Program-made: the position numbers and the translations under genes | Shown here: one piece after another, positions 55,241-64,000 of the stretch | Position numbering within the stretch: the first letter of the stretch is position 1 | Layout of the letters: every line of letters begins with the position of its first letter | The notes under the pieces: generated by a model | The model's input: the letters and a program-made list of their open reading frames with translations, nothing else | What the model was told of the DNA's origin: nothing | Databases searched by the model: none | NCBI RefSeq assembly: GCF_000143415.4 | Contig: NW_003314268.1 | Span: 3,554,378 to 3,618,377 of the forward strand | Source: Selaginella moellendorffii | Lineage: Eukaryota; Streptophyta; Lycopodiopsida; Selaginellales; Selaginellaceae | Length of the DNA: 64,000 nt | Direction: 5' to 3'

Positions 55241-55602
55241 TCAACTCCGAAGCATCCAGACACCACGAGAGTCTGTCGATCAACTTGAAAGCATCCAGAC
55301 ACCACCGCCAACTGACAAGTCTGAAACTCAGCTCGCGGATATGAATTGCACCCGTAGTGCTCTGCAAGTCGTCGACATTCTCCTTCTCAAGCTTCCAGCG
55401 CTTGCAGCTACAGATGGTTCCAAGTTCCGGTGAGAGGGAAGGACTACAGGCTCGTCCAGCATCGACACGTGGCTCATGGTGATCGCAACTTCCTGCGGCC
55501 TGGGAACCGTGTCTACCTTCTACAGCAACTTGGGCCAGCTGAGCGACTCCACCGCGAGGATGAACATCTTCGTGGCTCTCCTCAACATCTGGGACTGGTA
55601 AG
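55241..55602 (+). pseudogene. Middle part of an NFD4/nodulin-like MFS transporter gene
   Basis: The plus strand contains the piece WLMVIATSCGLGTVSTFYSN, then LGQLSD and MNIFVALLNIWDW (55460-55602), matching the helix after the central loop of plant NFD4/nodulin-like major facilitator proteins (typical text: WLLF..CGLGSGLTVI.NLGQ). Upstream, 55241-55440 encodes loop-like sequence (IQTPRESVDQLESIQTPP) with a 39-bp tandem duplication, followed by ALQVVDILLL. The first half of the gene is missing here but present, inverted, at 57251-57782. The next segment of the protein occurs at 59905-60345. It is a broken gene. Confidence 0.65.
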
Positions 55603-56110
55603 GTGTGAGTACAAAGCGACCGCAGATAGCTGGGAGCACTATGTGTTTAACGCCCTCCCTGCAAGCAAATGAAACAACGCCCCTGTAATAGCAAAAGCAC
55701 AATGTATCAAGTGTGCTACACACTCCGGCATACCTGTAACTTTATCAAAGTGCTTAGCAGCGTTGGAGCATTTTGGGCCTCGAGAAGGTGAAAAGCGAAT
55801 AAGAAAAAGAACCTCATTAAATATTTCTGAAAAGGAAAACAGAAAAGATTTCTTTTTCTTATTCGTTGGCACATTACAAGCTCGTTTGCGGATTGAAAGT
55901 GTACAATGGACACAAGTGCATCAATCCGAGTGGTGAAAGCGCTTGTATAGGTAAACTGCTTGGTAAAGCGAACTTGGACGGGTCAGCCTCTCGTCCTTCG
56001 CATATTAACACATACCCAGCACTCTGATGTTCCCACCAGATCCTGCAACTCGTCATTCATCCTGCAAAAGAACCACCGATGTTTCTAAAAAGTACGCTGT
56101 ACATATCTTA
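55603..56110. other. Rearranged spacer, nothing recognised
   Basis: It begins where the transporter middle fragment ends and stops where homology to the Fic 5' flank starts. Short frames on the minus strand have no motif. Confidence 0.5.
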
Positions 56111-56310
56111 CTTTGAGAATGCGAGCTCCAGAGCTCTCGGTGTACCACTGCTCGAATGCGATCCATGAGTCGAGATCGGCATAACTTGAGAATTTCGAGT
56201 TGTGGTGCACATCTGTTACCTTTGGAAGAGCTGCATGGAAAATTACTACAACTCGCCTCCATCTTCACTGCTGGTGTGCACCTGGAAATCTCTCAAACAT
56301 TAGGAATTTG

Positions 56311-57150
56311 ATGTGGATGTGGGAGTACGATTGTCTGGAGCGCGGGTGGAGCGATCGCGCGTGGGCAATGCAGTGCCCAACACCAGCGAGGGTTCAAGAT
56401 TATATGAGCAGGTTCGTGGATCTTCCCGAGGAGCAGCGGCAATGGGCGGAGAGTGTCTACTCGAATGGGGAAGGATTGGAGCTTTTTCTTTTCCAGGTGA
56501 ACGCCATCGAAGGCGAGGGCTTTGAGTTGTATAAAGAGACCCAGGAGGCGATTGCCGCAGGCGCGCTGCTGGATGGCTCTCAAGATATGAGCCAAGAGGC
56601 TGAAGCCATGCGTTGCCTCCACAGGGCATTTGCACATCAGCTCCAAGGAAGCAATCCAAACTTGGCACCGAGGTTGAGCGTTTCTGGCATTCTGGATGCG
56701 CACAGGTGCCTGATGACCTCGAGCAAGCCAGACATCGCCGGGAGGCTGAGGCGCGAGGACGAGATTGCCTTCACCATGACGACACTGAACTTGCCGCATG
56801 TTTTCATGTGGCCTTCGGACGTGGAGGGAGCTCTTCACAGGCTCGTGGATGAAACCAATGCGGAGCTAGAGGAGCTCTTCGCGAGAGATTGTCACGACCG
56901 GACTGAGAGACTTCTCAAGCTCGGGGCACGGTTCTTCCTCGAGTTTGAGAACATCCATCCTTTCAAGGATGGGAATGGGAGGATCGGGAGAGTACTGCTC
57001 GCAAAGCTATTGCAGTCACTTGCGCCGTTCCCGAATACCTTGTTGGTGGAAAGTATGAAGCAGGACCCTCCGTTTGTGGACGGGGATGACTACCGGGAAT
57101 GCTTCGAAAAGAGCACGAGTTCGATCGTAGCGAGGAAGGTGGCGCGCTGA
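56311..57150 (+). pseudogene. Truncated copy of the Fic gene
   Basis: It is an inverted copy of 48140-47110, with homology starting about 200 bp upstream (56110). It reads for 279 residues and retains HPFKDGNGRIGR, so the Fic core could be intact. Near the N-terminus two deletions (10 and 11 bases) together keep the frame but replace about 20 residues (GWSDRAWAMQCPTPARVQDY). The last ~90 residues of the parent are lost: after DDYRECFE the frame shifts into KSTSSIVARKVAR and stops. Several replacements (for example RFVN to RFVD) distinguish it from the parent, so it is older than or evolving differently from the dioxygenase copies. Confidence 0.7.
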
Positions 57151-57157
57151 CACAGAG

Positions 57158-57239
57158 CATGAAAAGAGCTTGGATCGATCGTATGATCTTTACCGAGATC
57201 AGAGAAGACATGGCCATCTGAGACGACGTTGTAGTGCAT
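57158..57239 (-). pseudogene. 82-bp fragment of the isocyanide synthase gene
   Basis: The segment is the reverse complement of 44231-44312 with about two differences. It covers the end of exon 1 (YNVVSDGHVFSDL) and 36 bases of the intron, including its GT donor. Because intron DNA is included, it was copied from genomic DNA and not from mRNA. It lies directly after the truncated Fic copy and directly before the transporter fragment. Confidence 0.9.
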
Positions 57240-57250
57240 GTAGGAATTAC

Positions 57251-57782
57251 TCGTGGTGTCTGGATGCTTCGGAGTTGATCGACAACACCAGCACCGTTCG
57301 AATGTGATCGAAGCTCAGCTTGGACAACCAGAACAACCACAAGTAGTACGATGACCAACATCGAGGCTGGAAGCCTGCTCGGTATGCTCCCCTCAATGAC
57401 TGTGACGACGATGAGATAGGCCCTTAAGGCAAAGGTGGGGTAGAGGAACGAGCTGAGAATGGACTTGTCGCTGGACTTCTCGACGACAGGCCCAGGCCCG
57501 AGGAAGAGGCCAAGCAGTAGATACAGGAACGTTGGTAGAAGCCCAAGGAGGAGCTGACATGGAACTGGAAAAAAGTCTGGAACACAACCGCGAATGGCCA
57601 GGAAAGCCATGCTGGTACCGAGATGATGTTATTGACGGACTCTTGCCTGTAACACAGGGAGATTTTGAGCTGAAGCTGGTGAGCGTGCCTCCGGTGCATG
57701 CTATCAGGTAGAAGCCCGACACTGCGATGACCCAGCGATTGCTGGCGATGGAGAAGAGCTCCCTCGCCATTGCTAGAGCCAT
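57251..57782 (-). pseudogene. 5' half of the NFD4/nodulin-like transporter gene
   Basis: The minus strand starts MALAMARELFSIASNRWVIA and continues VSGFYLIACTGGT, like the first helix of NFD4/nodulin-like MFS proteins (NRW...A......GT...FS.YS). Later hydrophobic parts (LCYRQESVNNI; LLGLLPTFLYLLLGLFLGPG; YLIVVTVIEG; MLVIVLLVVVLVVQ) lie in other frames, so at least two frameshifts are present. It ends in VDQLRSIQTPR, the same text as the start of the middle fragment at 55241. It is divergent from the intact dioxygenase gene. Confidence 0.6.
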
Positions 57783-57803
57783 TGCCGACTTCGCAGGTAA
57801 TAA

Positions 57804-58225
57804 TCGTTTCTTATGCTTGTTCGTATTGCAGTCCATGTGACGCCCCGAATGCAGCCGTCGCTTGCGTGGACGATCTTTTCGTTTCTCAAAGCACACTAGA
57901 AAACGTGACAATTGCGAAGGTTCGTGGATTTTTCCGGTGGGTCAACTAAGTTGAGCTTTGACGCTTGATGTGGATCCGAGGCAGGCCGCATGTGGACGCT
58001 GGTCAGATCACGGATACGGAAAGGTCCACAAAATGGTCTTGAGCGGGGGCGGATCCGAATTCGGCGCAATGGTAACGTTCTTAGCATCTTCGTGCTGCCC
58101 ACTTGAAAATTGCAACTATATAAGCAGGGCACTGGGGGGACACGGATATCCGCATCTCAAAGTTGAGAAAGCCTTACATTTCCATTTTTCATCTTTGAAG
58201 CTTTCTTGCTTACACAGTTTCATCC
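57804..58225 (+). promoter_or_regulatory. Divergent promoter region, dioxygenase side with TATA box
   Basis: The region separates the starts of the transporter fragment (57782, minus) and the dioxygenase (58226, plus) by 443 bp. A clear TATATAAG (58117-58124) lies about 100 bp before the dioxygenase ATG. The arrangement suggests the two genes were once co-expressed from one bidirectional promoter. Confidence 0.6.
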
Positions 58226-59405
58226 ATGGCTGGCATCAAGGCATTTGTTGACAGCTGCAACGGGACGCTGGACAGCGTTCCGGACAGATACATGATGCCG
58301 AATGGAGCTGCCGATGTCTCCCGGTACGCGGTGCTGCCGATAGTCGATCTGGCGAGCAAGAGCTTCGAGAGGGATCTCGTTGACGCTTGCGCAAAGTACG
58401 GAATGTTCTACGTAAGTTTTCAAGAAGTGTCTTTTTCCTGTAGTACATGTTTGCTAAATGGATGTACTTCTTGTTCAGCTCAAGAACCACGGCATTCACA
58501 CCGAGGACGTGATGAGGTGTGCTCTCGAGTTCTTCAACTCGCCCAGCGAGGACAAGATGCGGTACTACACCGAGGAGATCTTCACGCCCGTCCGCTACTG
58601 CACCAGCATGATGCCTTCGAAGGAAGAGAAGCTCGAGTGGCACGACCACCTCCAGATGTGGCTCAAGGAAGAGTCCCTCGGAGCGCACCCCTGGCCCGCG
58701 TTCCCAGCCAGCTACAAGTCAGTATCTCACTCCGTGATTATGGTATTGCTCTAGATTGCTGATGCTCTATATGCAACAGGGACGTTGGATCCGAGTACGC
58801 CAGAAACATCTTCAAGCTCGGGAAGAGGATGCTGTTGGTCATGTCTGAGGGACTTGGCCTCCGCACAAACCGTCTTCTGGAAGCATTTGAAGACATGGTT
58901 CTTCTGACGAGAGCCAACTTCTATCCGGCTTGCCCGAATCCGAGGCAAGCCTTGGGGATGGAAGGTCACACCGACAGTGGTGGCCTCACGTTTGTGCTCC
59001 AGGATGGAGTCGGGGGATTGCAGCTCAAGCAAGGCGAGGATTGGTACAATGTGAGGCCACTCGAGGGAATGCTGGTGGTTAACATGGGCGATCAGCTAGA
59101 GGTACCAGCAGTCGAAAACTTTTTGAGAAACTGTGGATTGATCTTAGTCTTGGTTGGTTGTCTTGTATCAGAAGCTGAGCAATGGGAGATACAAGAGCAT
59201 ACTGCACAGGGTGATGGTGAACTCGAAGAGCTCGAGGCTGTCCGTTGGGGCGTTCCTGGGGCCGTCACTAGATGCGGAGATCAGCCCGATTCCAGAGCTG
59301 GTGAGCCAGGAGAGTCCGGCAAAGTACCGCAGCAGGACTTACAGGGACTACATGCACGAGGTGTACACGGAGCACTTCTCCGGGAAGAATGTCTATGTGG
59401 CTTGA
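58226..59405 (+). CDS. 2-oxoglutarate/Fe(II)-dependent dioxygenase, plant DOXC type
   Basis: Four exons (58226-58411, 58479-58717, 58780-59101, 59172-59405; introns 67, 62 and 70 nt, GT...AG) give 326 residues. The N-terminal DIOX_N part starts at VLPIVDLASKSFERDLVDAC. The catalytic jelly-roll shows ANFYPACPNP, GHTDSGGLTFVLQD (His and Asp iron ligands), GLQL, VNMGDQLE, then SNGRYKSILHRV (distal His) and the 2-oxoglutarate-binding RLS. The length is typical of the family, which oxidises small metabolites (flavonoids, hormones, alkaloids) in the cytosol; the substrate cannot be told from sequence. It is the only intact copy in the window, the other being broken by a copia element. Its nearness to an isocyanide synthase recalls PvcA-PvcB, but PvcB belongs to a different (TauD-like) dioxygenase group. 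Confidence 0.92.
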
Positions 59406-59508
59406 GCCTTGGATAGTCATAGGCACCAATTTTTTTCCTCATCTCACAGATTTTTGCTCACAAGGATCTTAATGTGATAAGCCACATACGAAATTTGCTC
59501 CCTTGACC

Positions 59509-59590
59509 GACTGTGTGCTGCCTAGAAGGTCGTAAAAGCTTAACAATCACACTTTGTGCTGCCTAGAAGGTCGTAAAGTTTAACAATCTG
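59509..59590 (+). repeat. Two copies of the 3' minisatellite
   Basis: The word tgctgcctagaaggtcgtaaa occurs twice, corresponding (inverted) to the 41-bp units at 48567-48670 with a changed spacer. Confidence 0.8.
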
Positions 59591-59904
59591 CGAAGGAATA
59601 AGAGAAATTTTCGTTAACGGGTGTCTTATTATATAAATAATTTATAGCTGAATTTTTGTAACGTTCAGGTGTCCACTCTTTTTATTTTCATTGGCTTTAG
59701 ATTGTTAGCTGTGTCAAGTCCAGTGAAAACCACACCGGCAATCAACTAGAACTTCGATAGAAAATTAAGTGTGCTGGGCGGGAACGTGAGCGTGGGAATG
59801 GAGGGAGAGAGAAGACTTCCACAACAAACTTGCAAACTTGTTTGCTCAGTCTCATGCTTTTTGTTGGGCACTCCAAAACAGAATATAGAATAAAATAGAT
59901 TATC

Positions 59905-60345
59905 CAAAGGAAACCTGAAATATACCACATACAAGATCCTGGGAGCAGTCGGCTGCGGCTTCGTAGGAGTATCTCGGAGGTGTCCGAGATACTCCTCAGA
60001 AGTTTGGCATTGGACGGCCGTTCGTCTTCGCTGCTGTGGTTGGCTCTCTAGCGCTCGGCAACTTGCTCATCGCCTTGGGCCTTCCCGGTGCGTTGTACAT
60101 CGGCTCCATCATCATACATCGCAAAGGGGATTGGGACGTTCGTCCTGTCGGTGGAAGTTGGGGGTGTGTTCTACGATCGGCAAGCCAGGAGATATCGGGG
60201 CCCTGACACGCTGGAGACCGGGCTCTTGTGCCACGGTGCCAAGTGCTACAGCGAAACCTTCTTCGTCATGGCCGCCACCTGTTTGTTTGGGTGCGCCATT
60301 GCCGGAGGCGAGGCCCAGGTTGATGAGAAAAGTTGCTGCTGCTGA
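59905..60345 (+). pseudogene. C-terminal part of the NFD4/nodulin-like transporter gene
   Basis: The plus strand reads YKILGAVGCGFVG, then FGIGRPFVFAAVVGSLALGN, LLIALGLPGALYIGSIII, then in a second frame GIGTFVLSVEVGGVFYDRQA and CHGAKCYSETFFVMAATCLF. These match consecutive C-terminal helices and the YD.xA...C.G..C motif of plant NFD4/nodulin-like MFS proteins. About 40 residues between IGSIII and GIGTF are deleted, with a frameshift. It continues the protein exactly where the middle fragment at 55602 stops, so the 4.3 kb between them looks inserted. Confidence 0.7.
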
Positions 60346-61810
<1,465 letters not shown>

Positions 61811-62023
61811 AATGATAAAGGATGTCCAAACAATCTTTTGCATGTCTTCACTCGCATAGAGTGTTGAGTGTCTTCACTCACTCCATACGTCACTTACAGC
61901 AGGTGGTCCGACCCAAGACTAGAGGGACGGAATAATGCATGTAGATAGGGACTCTCTCTCTGTTCTGTATATTCTTGCAACATGGACTTAGCACGAGATA
62001 ACAATTTGATCAACTTATAATGG

Positions 62024-64000
62024 CTATGGATACGATGTTTTCAGTGTAACTGTACGATTGAAAACTAGTTTCTCCGCCGAGGAGTCGGGATCCACGCAAA
62101 AATATCCTGCATAATCCGAATTGTCACGATTTGAGCCAAAGGAAGTTAAATACCTGTTCGCTCGAACTGGAACCTATCCCCCGGCTTCGCCGTCCGCAGA
62201 TTATCCAAAGCGAATGCCCCGTGTATGACTTGCTTTGAATGGGGATTGAGGTCCTCTAGCCAAGTGTCTTTGAGTTCCGCAGGATCCTACACAGCCATGA
62301 TCAAACTAGAGAGTTATCACCGCTTTAACACGTTCTCATACCTCTGACAGGAACAATCTGTCGAAGAGTCTCACTTCAACTTCGAGAGGGCGCGCTCCTT
62401 CAGCAGGTTCGGGAACCCAGTGGAGAACGCCCTGCCAAGGAACATATAAAACGATTAGTAAGCACAAGATTTATTGCACAGAGTAGACCTTGGGCTTGAT
62501 GCTTTTCTTGGCGTCGTACGTGGCTCTTATTTCAATGACTTCGCCATCCTTATCGCACACATAGTCGACACACGTGATGGGGTACGCATATCTGCACTCG
62601 AATGCTCTAAGGTGATTGTTCCAACTTCAAGAAAGCGTACCTCAACAAGGCTGATTTTCCTTTGGCTAGCCCGTAGAAATCCTTGGAATCCTTCGTCCGA
62701 AAGTCGGAGCGCTCAATATATACAACTCTTGTAAATGGCATCTACAACATGCAAAGGAAAAAATAAAAAACCATCAAGGAATCAATCCACAGAAAACCTT
62801 GTATGTAGCCGACGGGTCATCGGGCAACCTCTTGCCTTCCACTTCTTCAGCAGCTTCCAGATTCTCAATGACAACCTAAGGGGGAAATAAAGTGACTCTA
62901 AACTCACGAAGTTTTTACTCGTACCTTCAGTGGATGGAGAACCACCATAGTTCTTGGAGCAGTTTTGTTCAATTCATCCCGAACAAAATGTTCCAACTTA
63001 TCCATTCTTATAAGATTGTCACTGGAAATACGAAGCGTTAAAACCTTCGAGAAGTTTACATCAATCTACCTCCTCGTGATGCCTATAGACCGACAGAAAG
63101 CATTGATAGCAGTAGCCGGCATTCCTCGTCGACGTAAACCAGCCAATGTCAAAAGCCGAGGATCGTCCCATCCATCCACATATTTTTCTGTTACTAATCG
63201 GTTTAGCTGCAAGGATGAGGAGGTCAAAACGCGCACAGTAGGAAAAAAAATTACCTTCCGCTTAGACAGCACATTATTCGTCATGTTCAGCCGTGAATAC
63301 TCCCATACATACGGTAGATATAGATTTAATCTGTCTAGCAGCCAGTAATACGATACCCTGCGAGACTCAAACTCCAAAGTACACAGCTACAAACAAAAGA
63401 ACCAATTCAGAACAAACAAAACCAAAAACATTCTCTACGTACCGAATGGGATATATTTTCCAGTGAATCGACGATGCAGTGTGTAAAGTCGTAGCTTGGA
63501 TAAATGCACCATTTGTCTTTTGTGCGAGGGTGTGATGCTTTCTGTAAGTGACTATTTCAGAAATAAAACATAAACAGCATGCCTGTACCTTTACTCGATA
63601 AGCAATAAGGTCCAGCATATTGTAGTTTTCGTTTTTCATATCCTGCTTCATTCGCAGTGTAGCTTGCCCTTCCTCAATCAACCCAGCCTTCATCTTTTCG
63701 AAAAGATCCAGAGATTCTTCTACAGGCCGGTTCCTCCATGGGCTTTCCTTGAAGTTTTCACGGTATTCTTTTATCTCATCTGCCGTCTATAGAAACAATC
63801 AGTTATATAAAGCGCGCCATATTTCTTACCTGATGATCAACATAGGCGTGACCAGATTTTATCAGCTCTACAGCAAGCTCGTAAAGCTCCTGAAAGTAAT
63901 CACTGCTGTAGGTAATCTGCAAGAACCGACATTAAAAACTCTTATCAGGAATTAAATGTTTAAAGACCTTGAACGGTTTCCAACCCATCCACTCTACAAT
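62024..64000 (-). CDS. Glutaminyl-tRNA synthetase, C-terminal two-thirds (partial)
   Basis: At least 13 short exons on the minus strand join in frame: 64000-63968, 63916-63830, 63786-63589, 63541-63443, 63386-63255, 63206-63070, 63021-62925, 62875-62798, 62741-62641, 62591-62489, 62431-62342, 62286-62154 and 62106-62024, with the stop at 62024. Recognisable text includes [66 protein letters not shown] (the KMSKS-equivalent), [17 protein letters not shown], and the C-terminal anticodon-binding barrels up to FNRTVTLK. This is a eukaryotic-type GlnRS that attaches glutamine to tRNA-Gln. The HIGH motif and N-terminus lie beyond the window. No lesions are visible. Confidence 0.95.

Larger units (their letters stand above)
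48265..55268 (-). repeat. Left arm of a large inverted duplication
   Basis: The arm is the mirror image of 57251-59858. It contains the Fic 5' flank, the dioxygenase gene and the shared promoter. Without the copia element it measures about 2.1 kb. The two dioxygenase copies translate identically in every part I compared, while the outer 48265-48560 part is clearly more diverged (several substitutions and a roughly 50-bp deletion in the right arm). Compared with the right arm it lacks the 5' half of the transporter gene: the junction is at 55240/55241. Confidence 0.9.
57251..59858 (+). repeat. Right arm of the large inverted duplication
   Basis: A mirror copy of 48265-55268 without the copia element, but with 523 bp (57281-57803, transporter 5' half) that the left arm lacks. 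The inner boundary is at 57251 (shared caccacga), the outer near 59858 in the Fic 5' flank. Confidence 0.9.

Overview
The window looks like nuclear DNA of a land plant, most likely the lycophyte Selaginella. The protein-coding genes are plant-type (a CSLD glycan synthase, a RanBP2 zinc-finger protein, an Agenet/ENT protein, a cytosolic-type GlnRS). Most introns are very short (about 57-70 nt), intergenic distances are small, and a propeller-like gene has a decayed relative in the repeats of the same window. The species call is inference.

Two compartments meet near 33.0 kb. From 1 to about 32,990 the DNA is AT-rich and I see no intact gene. It is a nest of decayed repeats: a long-LTR, apparently non-coding retrotransposon family (LTRs at 832-1695, 16214-16701, 23106-24235, a solo LTR at 18125-19261 with a 5-bp target duplication, and a decayed LTR near 28.9 kb); two large inverted-repeat pairs (3.7-7.5 with 11.4-15.7 kb, and 8.0-9.4 with 27.3-28.5 kb); a second LTR-like repeat carrying a CTCGGN hexamer array; a Ty3/gypsy pol remnant; a MULE transposase remnant; a 195-bp TRIM/MITE-like insertion; and a 250-base assembly gap. 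Repeat copies differ mainly by C-to-T and G-to-A, as expected of methylated, silenced DNA.

From 33.1 to 42.2 kb the DNA is gene-dense: Agenet-ENT protein (+), CSLD (-), four-zinc-finger RanBP2-type protein (+) and a lineage-specific two-domain propeller-like protein (-).

From 43.5 to 60.4 kb lies the most interesting part. An intact DIT1/PvcA-type isocyanide synthase gene is followed by a Fic protein gene, a 2-oxoglutarate/Fe(II) dioxygenase gene, and pieces of an NFD4/nodulin-like MFS transporter gene that shares a divergent promoter with the dioxygenase. The region has been rearranged. An inverted block carrying a dioxygenase copy, the transporter 5' half, a truncated Fic copy and an 82-bp piece of the isocyanide synthase now sits inside the transporter gene. 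The original dioxygenase copy was later broken by a full-length 4,859-bp Ty1/copia element with identical LTRs. I read this as a possible small isonitrile-metabolism neighbourhood undergoing rearrangement; the functional link is inference.

The right end holds a degenerate SRP54 pseudogene and the 3' two-thirds of a glutaminyl-tRNA synthetase gene that runs off the window.
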